The translations under genes were made by a program, and so were the position numbers. A DNA stretch of 64,000 nucleotides from Latrodectus hesperus (lineage: Eukaryota; Arthropoda; Arachnida; Araneae; Theridiidae). The notes under the pieces were generated by a model. It saw nothing but the letters and a program-made list of their open reading frames with translations, made no database searches and had not been told where the DNA came from. Each line of letters begins with the position of its first letter. Within the stretch, counting starts at the first letter, position 1. This document shows positions 51,855 to 63,176 of this stretch, piece by piece. The stretch spans positions 1 through 64,000 of the forward strand of contig JAJQOW010000217.1 of the NCBI GenBank assembly GCA_037975125.1, given 5' to 3'.

Positions 51855-53484
51855 GTACATATACAAATTATTTGTCAAATTTCTAAGAACAAAAAGTGCA
51901 TTACATAATTGTTTTGTTAATAGTAATATTCCTTTTTTATTTTGTTTTAAAAAATTTGTAAACGTTAAAACTAATTCCGCTAAATAGTTACGTTATATAA
52001 CGTTTATAATAACGTTAAAGTGTTTTTTAACGTTAAAACTAATTCAATTTTTTAAAAATCTCCAGATTTTGTAAAATAAATTGGCATTACAAAATATATT
52101 AAATGTCTTATACAAACTATGCTCCAATTTATCTGAAGTGAAATTATATTTTGATCATGGAAAAATGGTAATTATAAATAAAAAAACTACAGTAAAATAC
52201 CATTCAAAAGAATTTACACACAAGGTTTTAAATTTTATGAATTAAAGCATTTCTCTTTAAAATTTCTAACGGAAACCATTTTAATCCCAGCGAAAAAATC
52301 ATTGAAAGTAGAATTTACTTATTCTATATTCAGTGAATAGAATATTTTCTTAATTTTATTTCAAATTTAATAAAGCATAGTCATAGAAAATTTTCTTAAC
52401 TTTATTTCACATCTTATAAAATATCTAAATTGTAAAAATATTTGCAACAAATTCAGAATTGTAAGCTAAAAGTATTTGAATTAAAGTACTATATCTATTT
52501 GGATTATAAATAAAAAACAGGATTAATTAAATTATAATTAACGTCGTTAAATTTTTTTCACTTTAAATGTTTTTTTCACTTAATGTAATAAAAATGTTTT
52601 AAAGTTTTTCATCAAATTTTCTATTCGTCATCAACAAGTGTCTGATATCTACACAGAATAAAGTTTTACATATTCGCAAATTTCAAACTTAAAATACTTT
52701 GAGAAGTGCGACAAAAATGTGAGATATTTGAATTAACATTGTATTACGCTATCTTTCTAAAAAAACTCAGTATTTTGAATAATTTTTTTCATTTACTTCC
52801 CATCATAAGTACTACAATTAAAAACTAGCCTGTTGATATCTCACTTATTGCCCTTTACATTCTATACATTATATTACAATCAATACGGCAAATTGAGAAT
52901 GATATATTCTCTCTCATTATATATATAAACTGAAAATCACATTGTTTATAATCCACGCCATCCCTGTATATTCGACTCATAACTTTACTTCTCACGTCAT
53001 TTTTAAGAAGTGTATTTTTTAAAAAAATTAATTAACACTATCCAATTCAGTTGAATATTTCATAGTCATTATATAATTTTAGATAATATACAGTATTTCA
53101 GAAGAAAATAGAGATTTAGATTTGAGAGATCAAATTTATTGTTTCATTATTACCGAATGGAATCCTTATACAATCACGATAATTTCCAAAAAATATTAAA
53201 ATTTAAAAAATTTACTACCGAGTAGAAATGTCTGAAAACCCCATTGTCATTTTATCTTAATTGAAATGATTTTTATACATTTTTTGTGTGTGAATTATCA
53301 AAATATTAAAAGGTATTTATAGATAATTTAAGCATTAATAAAGGAACTGAAAATTTCATAAATTTTATGAAACTATTCCCCATTGAATTAAAAACCATGT
53401 AAATTAGAATTTAACTGTCGAAATGCAGTTGCCACATTTCGACTAACAGGACGTGACTTCACAGCCTCTCATTTGAAGCGATTG
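51855..53484. other. AT-rich DNA, nothing recognised
   Basis: No feature supported. AACGTTAAA motifs recur near 51960-52040, but too few and too irregular to call a repeat array. Confidence 0.55.
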
Positions 53485-53660
53485 GGTACTGAGTCGAACG
53501 GTTAGCGTTCTTGCCTTCGGTTCAACAGTTCATGGGTTGGAATCCCACCTTGGGCAGGGATGTTTGTAGTAGTTCGGAATCCACTTTAAACCGTAGGTCC
53601 CGATCTAATTAGCCCTCATGTGCAAAAATAATGACCGTTGAGCGTCAAACAAAACAAACT
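53485..53660 (+). mobile_element. SINE family A, plus orientation
   Basis: It is the only forward copy. The head reads GAACGGTTAGCGTTCTTGCC, the B-box region GGGTTGGAATCCCACC (one change from GGTTCGAATCC), then GGGATGTTTGTAGTAGTTCG and the tail CAAACAAAACAAAC. The first bases of the head are altered compared with the copy at 19263. A target-site duplication was not clear. Confidence 0.88.
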
Positions 53661-56490
53661 ATAATTTGGCTTATTTATTAAATAAATATTTAATTATTCA
53701 TATTTTCTTTAATTTTTTTTTTAAATCGTAAATTGTTCTTTTTTCCCAATTTTGTTAATTTATTATTATCTTATACATTTTTGTTAATTTATTGTTATAT
53801 TTCCATGTCTCATGCTCATAGAGCTGTTGAGAAATTTCAACAAATTTATTGATATCTTTTCGGGAATTAATTGGGATGAGTACCCAATTTCGGAGAACGT
53901 GTAATTATTTTATTTAAATTCTATTGCTTATACATGTATTTTTTTATTGTATTCGTGTTTTATTTTATTTATTTAAAAAGTGTATATATTTAAAAAAATA
54001 TCTTTTTCATGTTTTTTTTTAAATTTAAAAAATGCATATATTTGAATAAATAGTGTTTGCATGCTTTTTTTAAATTTTATAAAGTGTATATATTAGGAAA
54101 ATATTTTTTGCATGCTTTTTTTGGTAAAATTTGATAAATATTTTTATTGAAATATGACATTGGTGACAACGAAAAAATGTCGAAATAAATATACCAATTA
54201 GCATATCTGCTTAAGTAAGTCCCTTATTTATATTTCCAAAAATGCATATTTTTTGATCGAACTTCGGAAAATTTCCCGTGTTAATAAACGCGCGCTTAGC
54301 TTGGCGACGAAAAAAATTTTTCCGAATGCTATCTCATAGGAATGCTTGCCAGAGGCTTGCTAGATTTACATAAAATATCGGTGTCCTGCCCTGTTTACTT
54401 CTTGGTAAATATTATATACGATTTTACAGATGATCAAAAATCTGTAGAAATAATTGCTGTGAAAGACTAATTAGAATAATTTGTCATTTATTTCTGTATT
54501 GTATGAAAATTGAAAACCACAGAATAACGATCTGATGTAATAAGTAATATTGTCATTGTACCGTCTTGCCAAACGTAGCCATGCGCGAATTTGTGCTTGA
54601 AGTCAAACTGGGAAGTCGAAATAAGTGACTACCGAAGATTAATTGCTTTAAAAGAAAAAAAAATGGCTCAAGGATAATCACGTAGCAGTTCCCAATATGT
54701 TTAGGATTGTTGGAAATCAGCAACAGTAGAGAGATTCTCTTTCATGAACAACGCATGAACTGATGACAAAAGTTTGAAGAATGAAATCTAAGATTAACGG
54801 TCTTGGGTGGATTTTTACAAGATTAAAATCAAAAAGAAATTCTATATAAGTTCTGGCTCATGATAAATACATGTAAATTTTGTTTAAACTTTTATTCTTA
54901 CTAAAGTAATCCATAAATTAAAAGTAGTCGGAAATAAAATATTTTATATATTAATCGCACATTAATTATATATTCGTATCTGCGACATTGTGGATGGGGA
55001 ATATTCTGGTTGAACACTTCAGAAATCTCGCAAGTCTAGCCATATTTATGAAATGGTTTTCAAAACAATTCAGACACTTTGCAATTTGTGAAATACAAGA
55101 TCAATTTGGTTAGCAAGAAGTTTAAGTTTGGAGACTAGCGTGGTACACATTAGCTTAGTGTTATAATTTTAATAGTAAGGCATATGTAGCAAATTGATAA
55201 TCACTAATAGTCATAAGCTAATTTATAATACGATGTTTTAGAAAAGTTGTCAATTTTTCTGGGATTTATTTTGTACATATAAGTTAGAAATTAACAAATA
55301 AAAATAAAATAATGAAATTTAAAAAATAACGAAAATTCTCTTTTAAGATTTCTTCTCATTAATAAATTTGGAAAATAATATAATGTCTATTCAACTATTA
55401 TAATTGGAAGAGTAATATTTCATGCACCAAGAACTGGAATTCTACATATTAAGGTTTCACTGAAACGCAGTGCATAACATAAATTTAACAATTTAAATTT
55501 TTGTAGTTTTTATTTCCATTCTGAAAAATATACTGTACCGTATGTATTAAAAATTATATTCATAGTTTAAAATAACTTTGAAATACAATTTGTTGTACGC
55601 AAAGTAAAACAATTAAATGTAAATGTAATGTTACGAAAATATATTATACAATAAAATATTATTACTCATCTAATAGATAAAATAAAACTTATATAGAATT
55701 CATCTAATATCTATTTCTGTTTTCTATTTAATCCACACCATTTTATAATTAATTAAACGTATTTAGAACTTGAAGCATTGGGTTAATTTATATAACTTTA
55801 CTTTCATTCAGCAAGTTAACGAATTCATTTTAAAATTAATATCTTTTTGTGTTTAACTCTAAAACTACTACATTTAATCAACTTAATTGAATAATTTCTA
55901 CGCATATTCCTGGCTTGAATTTAGAAGAATAATTTATTAAGAAGATATAATTGTAAAATAGTTTGAGTTTAGATAAAATAGTTTTGAGTAATCACATATT
56001 TTTTAATGAATATATATTTTAAAAGATGAAACTTTTTTACCATATTAATTAATTTTATTTCTTTAAAATTACATTTAAAAGAATGGTTGAGTTGCCAAAT
56101 ACAGTTTTTACCAACTCTGCAATTTTAATAAACTATCTTCTCGAAAACGAATACAAAATGCTAATAAAGTTCGATAGATACTGTTATTAAATTAAATTTT
56201 AATATTTAGGAATACTTAACATTAATCTAGTAAAAATTTGTACTTACCACAGGTATTTAATCAAATGATGATATAAAATTAGTCAATTAAATTTTTCGTT
56301 TTAAACGAAAAGTCACAAAGCTAGAAAATAGAAACGTTTGCAATAGCAAAAATCAAGGTTATAACTTGAAATTCAGAAGCAAGGACCAAACTTTTCGCAC
56401 TCGATTATTGTTTGACCAATTAGGATGGTCGATTCTCTATTAACCAATTAGAATGGACTTCAGCATATCCAACCCTAGAGATAGAAGCAG
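53661..56490. other. AT-rich DNA, nothing firm
   Basis: Three similar (T)n/ATATTT stretches near 53940-54125 hint at a degenerate repeat of about 60-70 bp (TGCATGCTTTTTTT motif twice). A CGCGCGC patch is at 54290. No gene seen. Confidence 0.45.
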
Positions 56491-56608
56491 ATGTTTTTTT
56501 TACCATTTTTGTCGACACAGCACTTGAAATTGTTTTTCAGCTGCTCCTCTGTCTGGAGCCAATATTTTAAAACAATCTTTTGCAAATTCCCAAGGGAGAA
56601 TAATAAAA

Positions 56609-56808
56609 TGGCGCTTGTTTACAGATTCAAAAGTCATTTGAAGGGTTACTCATTGAACTTTGTTCCTCTGAAGCGTACATGTCTGACCAAGCCTCTCTGG
56701 TGGTCTTTTTCACACGAAGCAAGCCAGATATTGAATGTTAATTATGCTGATGAAGGTTGCCTTTTTAAACAGAGGAAAATCGATGTGAAGTCCGTTGAAA
56801 TACGCTAA
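56609..56808 (+). CDS. Hypothetical ORF
   Basis: ATG at 56609 in good context (AAAATGGCG), open to TAA. The peptide (MALVYRFKSHLKGYSLNFVP, then LKRTCLTKPLWWSFSHEASQ) has normal amino-acid balance, and the stretch is less AT-rich than its neighbours. I recognise no family, and no splice partner was found. A transposon-derived fragment is possible. Confidence 0.25.
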
Positions 56809-56814
56809 TAATAA

Positions 56815-57700
56815 CTAGAAATGCGAAAGAAAGTGTAACACAATTAATGCAAAGAAAGTCGTGGTAATAGTTTCATGGAATTAAGAATAAGCAAGCAAAA
56901 TTTGCTATTTCTAGAGAAAAAATTCTGGAGGATCCCCAAAGATCACATATCCCTAATGACATGTATGGACCATATTTTTTTTAATTTATTTCTGAATTTC
57001 ATGCACATATGAGGAAAATATTTATGTTTCTTTTCTTACTATTCGTTAAAAAAATTTTTAATACCAAATGTGCTTATTTTCTTTTAATTTATATCAATTG
57101 AAAAAAATCTGAAACAGAAAGAATTGTGGGAAACTGTTAACAGAAAATAAAACTAAACTTTGATGAGAAAATTTTGAGGTTTATTTTTCTTAAAATGCTG
57201 GTAAAATTCTTCAATGTAGAAGAAACAGTTTGTTTTGCATTTTCTAAGACCGACATTTTCCTTAAGTAAAAGTTTTTTACTGAAAATTAATAGTTTGCAA
57301 ACATGTTACAGATCAACATAGCTTTTGTTGGCTGAGATAGTTAAGTAATTATTTTGGTTTTGTTTATCTTCTTACAACTACCTTTTACTCCCTAGTATAC
57401 ATTCGACCAGGATTTACGATAAGAAAAGGATATTTCTGAGAAATTGAACAAACACACAATAAACGATGATGTTCGGCTAATTACTTTATTGACTATGAAA
57501 CAGTTTCGCGTTGAACTAATTATCTGGACATCATCATATTTAAAATTAACATTCTTGACTGTTATATAGCATCACAAAATAAATAAATCTAAAAATTCCT
57601 GGTGCTGTCCATTTCGACCAAAAATTTAATTTTGCAATAAAACTAAAATTAACATGTTGTCGCTTCATGTTTGATTGTTTTTCTTTAATAAGAAATATAC
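56815..57700. other. AT-rich DNA, nothing recognised
   Basis: No repeat or coding similarity was seen. Confidence 0.5.
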
Positions 57701-57720
57701 TCTTTCTTGTTTTGAGTTCA

Positions 57721-58015
57721 GCCGACCGATGGCTGAGTGGTTAGTGTTCCTGACTGCTTTCATCGTGAGCTGTGGGTCCCGGGTTCGAATCCCGGTTCGG
57801 GCATGGATGTTTCTTTCCTCTCTGTTCTCTGTGTTTCTCTGTCTTTTCTTCTGTGATGTGGTTTGAATGTGGCCCACCCTATAAACAGGTGTATGGTGGT
57901 ATGGCGCGGGTAACGCTACTCGCCTCCGTGACTTGGTTCACAGCTGCCCGATAAATGAGTAGCAGTTTGTGGCATAGGGTTCGTTACCCAAGTGTGCCCG
58001 CCATTGGAAGAAAAC
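57721..58015 (+). mobile_element. SINE family C, complete copy
   Basis: The tRNA-like head reads GCCGACCGATGGCTGAGTGG with TTAG (A box) and GGGTTCGAATCCCGG (B box), then a body with GGCCCACCCTATAAACAGG. It is flanked by a 13-bp duplication TGTTTTGAGTTCA at 57708-57720 and 58016-58028. Confidence 0.93.
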
Positions 58016-58028
58016 TGTTTTGAGTTCA

Positions 58029-58504
58029 TCTTGGCCCCAATTTGATATAAAATGAACTTAATTGTGTTCTCTCTTACTCTTATGATTGGGATGGGCAAAC
58101 TACAGTCTATCTTTATTCGTCCCGCGGATAAAGATTTAATTTGCTGGTATACAGCAAATTGAAAGAAATATATATTTATATACTCTCTTTTTCTACTTTG
58201 TTTAAATATTATTTTTTCTTTATTTTTTTTAAAGGCTTGATGATCATTTTACTTTTTCTATTTTTGTTCTACAAAACAAAAATCGATGGAAATAGCAAGG
58301 ACAGACAGTTTTTCATCGGTAATGTGTTAAAAGCAGGAATTCTTAGTTATAGCCCCACATTAAGGTCAAAAAGTGTTAACGCTTTCTCGGGGAACAGAAA
58401 TATGTATGGGATATATCAAAATCTACAATGCCGAGGTGAATATGATCTCAATTACTGCGCATTTTTAACAACAGCCAGAGGCTTTTTCTTTTGGAGTGAC
58501 TTCT
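58029..58504. other. AT-rich spacer with an unrecognised ORF
   Basis: A 127-codon plus-strand frame (58141-58524) is open here, with a central part reading AGILSYSPTLRSKSVNAFSG. Its C-terminus runs into the SINE at 58505 and its N-terminus is low-complexity. I do not call it a gene. Confidence 0.35.
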
Positions 58505-58813
58505 GTTGTTGCTGTTGTTACTAATGACACTTGGACAAACCATGATCGCTATGCCTTGGCTATGCGAATTGAAGTCAATTGGGAGCGTCTTTCGTTTTAA
58601 TCAGAGCACTATGAAGGTGAAAGTACGACTTTGCTCTACACACATGCCATAGGTACAGGGTAGGCAACCATTCACACCTCATTCATACAAGGAAAGGACA
58701 AAGCAGGATAGATAGAGAGAGAAAGTACATCCATGCCCGAACCGGGATTCGAACCCAGGACCTCCTTATCCGCAGTCAGTCCGCGCTGACAACTAGACAA
58801 GTTGGGTGGCGGC
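58505..58813 (-). mobile_element. SINE family B, copy 1
   Basis: In minus orientation the head reads GCCGCCACCCAACTTGTCTA, with the B box GGGTTCGAATCCCGG and CATGGATGTACTTTCTCTCT after it. The far end shows a TTGTCCAAGTGTCATTAGT tail shared with copy 3. Target-site duplication GTGACTTCT at 58496-58504 and 58814-58822. Confidence 0.9.
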
Positions 58814-59513
58814 GTGACTTCTATTATTTTTGATTGCATATATATAGAGAAATTTCGGACATATTAACATCATTGTGAATAACGGTAAAATTATTAAAAG
58901 TACAGAATAGCTAGTGTTGTTTTGGTTATTCGTAAAATAGTTCAATCCCAAAATAGCTACTGAAAACCTAAATTTGATTCAAAGTGTCTTTCTTTTAATG
59001 ATGAATGGACCTTGGAAATATTTTTTAGAGTTGTAAAAGGTAAACCAGGTTGTCTCACCTGCAACGAAGCTGTAGCAGTCTTCAAAGAATATAACATTTC
59101 CCATTATTTCTCATCTAAGCATAAGAATGGAAATTATGAAGCAAAGTCCGAATATGAAAAAAGAATGCAAAAAGTCATTGTATATCAGGCTGACAAAATT
59201 TCTTCGAGAAGGTAAATAGTGCCCAAGAAACAGTTACACATCCAAGTTAACTTTCAGCATACAATATTGCTAAAAATAATAAAGCTCTCCGTGTTAGAGA
59301 GTTCGTTACACAATTCATACTCCAAGCTTGTGTCCAGTATTTTGAAACTGTAAGCTTATTTCGAAAAACGGGAACTTCTAGAAATGAAGCCATCCATAAA
59401 CATTACCCCAATTAGAGTCAAAGGTTAAACAGTTTAAGTTTTTCTCTACAGCTATAGGTAAAAGCACGAATATAAATGATGTTGCTAAATAAATATTATT
59501 TATAATAAGTGTT

Positions 59514-59800
59514 GCCGACCAACTTGTCTAGTGGTCAGCATGCCTGACTACGGATAAGGAGGTCCTGGGTTTGCATCCCGGTTCGGGCATGGATGTACTT
59601 TCTCTCTCTATCTATCCTGTCTTTGTCCTTTCCTTGTATGAAAGAGGTGTGAATGGTTGCCAATCCTATAAACGGGTCCCTATGGCATGTGTGTACTGAG
59701 GAAGTTGGACTCCACACCAAAATAGGGTTTAGTTGGAAAAGTGGAGCAGCGCACCCCATGTTGCCAGCCTGGCTCGCACACGACCATGAATGAATGAATA
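59514..59800 (+). mobile_element. SINE family B, copy 2, inside the hAT relic
   Basis: Head GCCGACCAACTTGTCTAGTG, B-box region GGGTTTGCATCCCGG (two changes) and CTATAAACGGGTCCCTATGG in the body. Its 3' half (AAAATAGGGTTTAGTTGG...ATGAATGAATGAATAATG) differs from copies 1 and 3, so it may be a different subfamily. Confidence 0.87.
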
Positions 59801-60464
59801 ATGAGAGCTTTCAAATTAACAAGGAACTGGAGTGAATGTGTTCTTTATAGTGAACTACTTCACTATGTATTATTTTTCACGAATTTCAGGAAGGCCTTTT
59901 AACTTTGAAAATACCTATAATAAATATATGTAATATTACGACTAATGGAGCACCAGATATAACAGGGAAAAAATCTAAAAAAAATTTCTTGGAATCCTTA
60001 ATCAAAACTATCTCGGAAAGAATGTTGCTTTTTTACATTGTGTTATACATCAAGATACTCTGTGTAAATCTGCATTGAATATGAAACCGTACTTGATGCA
60101 GTCATGAATTTTGTAAATACTATTCGATCTCATTGGTTTACTCACAGACAATTGCGAGATTTTCTTCTAATAATGCAATGTGAATCCCCTGGTGCACTGT
60201 ATTACACGAAACTAAGGTGACTTAGTGCAGAATGTGTTTAAGAGCGAGTTTGGCAGAAAAGATGACATTGAGTCATTCTTTCATGAGAAACAGTGTTCTG
60301 TGGAAGGCGAAATGCTAGAAGATACAGACAGAATGGCTCTCCAACTTTGCATTTTTCACAAATCTTCTTTGTCACATGAGCAACTTGAATGTCAAGTACC
60401 AAGGGAAAAATCAATTTAACAATGACATCTGAGTTAAATCTCAAAGCTTTAAAAGTAAAACTTT

Positions 60465-60769
60465 GTTGTTACTAATGACACTTGGACAAGCCAAGCTCGC
60501 TATGCCTTGGCTATACGAATTTAAATCAATTGGGAGAGTCTTTCGTTTTAATCAGGGCACCATGAAGGTGAAAGTACGACTTTGCTCTACACACATGCCA
60601 TAGGGACCCGTTTATAGGGTAGGCAACCATTCATACAAAGAAAGGACAAAGGCACGGTAGGTAGAGAGAGAAAGTACACCCATGCCCGAACCGGGATTGG
60701 AACCCAGGACCTCCCCTATCCGCAGTCAGTCATCCTATCCGCGCTGACCACTAGACAAGTTGGGCGGCT
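60465..60769 (-). mobile_element. SINE family B, copy 3, inside the hAT relic
   Basis: Very similar to copy 1 along its whole length (TACTAATGACACTTGGACAA, AAAGTACGACTTTGCTCTAC, CATGCCCGAACCGGGATT). Target-site duplication GTAAAACTTT at 60455-60464 and 60770-60779. Confidence 0.92.
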
Positions 60770-61172
60770 GTAAAACTTTAAAACAAACAAACAGATTAAG
60801 TAAAATTTAATCTGTTTGCTGGGAAATTAGATAAGAACGACTTGTCTCATTTCCTGAGATTAAACTCAATACCCTCAGTAAATGAAGAAAAGCTTTAAGA
60901 ATATGAAGATAACTCGAAAAAATTGCATTTTGAGTTCGAAATATATTTTAAGATTTCAGTGCCATTCAAACGAAATTGGATATTTTTATCATGTCTTGCA
61001 ACGCAAACTGTGAAGCAGAGAGTTCAGATTTGCCGCTACAATAGATTGAGTTGCAATCTAACAATCATCACAAACAGTTGCTTCTAAAAATACTGAAGTT
61101 AGAGTTTTACAAATCCTTATCCAAAGTATAAGTTTCCCGATTTTAATGTCTCTAGTCCAAAAAATCAATGAT

Positions 61173-61386
61173 GCCGACCGATGGCTGAGTGGTTAGCGTT
61201 CCTGACTCCTAGACTGTTGGTCCCGGGTTCGAATACCGGATCGGGCATGGGTATTTCTTTCTCTCTATGTTTTTCTGCCCTTTCGTCTGAGATGATGTAT
61301 GAAGTATGAATGTAATCCACCCTATAAACAGGTTTATGGTGATATGACTTGGGTAATGCTTGTTGCCTTCACTTGGTTCGCAGGGG

Positions 61387-61389
<3 letters not shown>
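61173..61389 (+). mobile_element. SINE family C, second copy
   Basis: Same head as 57721 (GCCGACCGATGGCTGAGTGG) with B box GGGTTCGAATACCGG, and CACCCTATAAACAGG in the body. It is cut off at 61389 by a long (TA)n tract, so its 3' end and duplication are lost. Confidence 0.9.
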
Positions 61390-61468
<79 letters not shown>

Positions 61469-61483
61469 CTATATATATATATT

Positions 61484-61541
<58 letters not shown>
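61390..61541. repeat. Long (TA)n microsatellite with ATTCC interruptions
   Basis: About 150 bp of TA with two ATTCCTAT interruptions near 61467 and 61482. The long YI-repeat frames on both strands are by-products. Confidence 0.95.
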
Positions 61542-61543
<2 letters not shown>

Positions 61544-63061
61544 AATATAAGTGTTTTCAACTGTGAACCTTAGAAACAATTATTTCAGAAATAGACTGAT
61601 TGATGATCATTTAATCTCGTTTTTTTTAATCAGTATATTTCATTTCGAATCTCAAAGTAAAGAACTTTAAAAATGAAACCGCAATTTCATTAATCTTATT
61701 AACAAATTTAAATTGTAATACTTCTATTTTTTTTTTTTTTTTTTTAATTTTAGAAAAATTTATCTTGTCCGGTCACATTTTTTTTTCCATTTTTGGCCCG
61801 TGACAGAAACATTTCCCCGTCCCTACCTTATATTAAAACGCATATATTATGCTCAAAAAATTAAAATAATTTTTTAACTAAAAATTTCTTCAATTTGAGT
61901 ATTCTAAATTGTACTTATTATTTTCAATGAAAGGAAAAGGAAGGGAGACGAGCCGAGTAATGGCGCAAGGTAAAAATTAGGCACTATTTAGAGGACGATA
62001 AAATTCTGTTATATAATGAAGAGGAGTTTTGCAAGAAACAAATTAAAAGTTTGCTATTCAGAGTGTGGCTAAACAAGCCAGTAATTGAAAGATGCGTTAT
62101 TTATCATGTTATGCTCAGCTTCAAGTAATCGAATGTCCCCAATAGAATCACTTATCTTTAAACAAATAAAGTAATTCATTTAACGAAAAATGAAATTTTT
62201 ATGATAAAACAAACTCTTAAAATATGTTATGAAACAAACTAATGACTCCAAATTTTGAAAACAAACACATTTAATTAATAAAGAAACAAAATGACAAAGG
62301 AGTCATATCTGGGTTCGCTAAAAACTCTTTCACGCCTGCGTAGTGTACGAAGAGTAAGTTTCAATATTACTAAGAAAAAAATGTATCTTCTTCAGACTGC
62401 TCCTGGCACCAACCCTCCCCCTACTCACCCTCCCCATCAAAGGCTCTTCAAATCTCAAGTGCTGACGATGAGACATTACAAATAGCTTGGGGGCTCAATA
62501 TTTGCTAAACGGAACCAGTAATTTAATTCAAATTAGTTATTAATCTCAATCAACTTTCTTTTTGTGTTTTCAAGTTAAATCCTCAAATGTCTAAATCTTA
62601 AATGGACTATATGTGGAGATATTTTTAAAGAAGCATTTGTCATGGGTTTAATTGCACCTATTTTTGAACAATAAAATATGGATGTTCTCTATCTACGTGC
62701 AATTTTTTTTCTGGTGGGAGCTTAAGAAATTTTCGGGTGCCCTCCATTGTGATGTGTGGATTACTTAGGATTTTTATTTGGTTTTACTCTAGTACAAGGT
62801 CTTCAGAGGATATAAGCTGTACCGAAAACCAAGTATTCTTTCTAAGATGATTAAATATTACAAAAAACATCAATGTCTGTCAAATACAAGGAAAGATTTG
62901 AATGGTAAATTTCACCCCTACCCCCCAAAAAAAATTCAAATTTAATGTTGTTTGAAGAAAACCTACTCAATCAAAATTGATTAAAAGTCTTAAGGTTAAA
63001 TGGCTCATTTGTCCGTCTACTTTTGAAATAATTCTTTCTCATTTTAATAGTTGAAGACATA
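61542..63061. other. AT-rich DNA, nothing recognised
   Basis: It holds a poly-T run (about 61727-61745) and a proline-coding patch near 62410 in a frame without support. No gene or repeat family is recognised. Confidence 0.5.
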
Positions 63062-63109
63062 CTATATATATATATATATATATATATAATATGTGCATAT
63101 ATATATATG

Positions 63110-63175
<66 letters not shown>
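63062..63175. repeat. (TA)n microsatellite
   Basis: TA-rich tract with a few interruptions. It ends directly at the left terminus of the Tc1-like element. Confidence 0.95.

Positions 63176-63176
<1 letters not shown>

Larger units (their letters stand above)
58985..61140 (+). pseudogene. BED-finger hAT (GTF2IRD2/ZBED-like) transposase relic
   Basis: The plus strand opens with NDEWTLEIFFRVVKGKPGCL then TCNEAVAVFKEYNISHYFSS KHKN, a BED-type zinc finger (C-x2-C...H-x5-H) as in GTF2IRD2- and ZBED5-like hAT proteins. Broken but collinear parts follow: ALRVREFVTQFILQACVQ (about 59285), TNGAPDITGKKS (about 59940), a CVIHQDTLC-like segment (about 60045) and AESSDLPLQ-IELQSNN (about 61015). SINEs at 59514 and 60465 interrupt it. 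Many stops and frameshifts; no terminal repeats seen. Confidence 0.78.

Noticed and set aside
58141..58524. 127-codon ORF
   Set aside because: The N-terminus is low-complexity aromatic sequence and the C-terminus lies in a SINE.
61299..61573. ORFs made of YI repeats at 61.3-61.6 kb, 48.6-48.8 kb and 63.0-63.3 kb
   Set aside because: Translations of (TA)n microsatellites extended into neighbouring SINE or transposon sequence.
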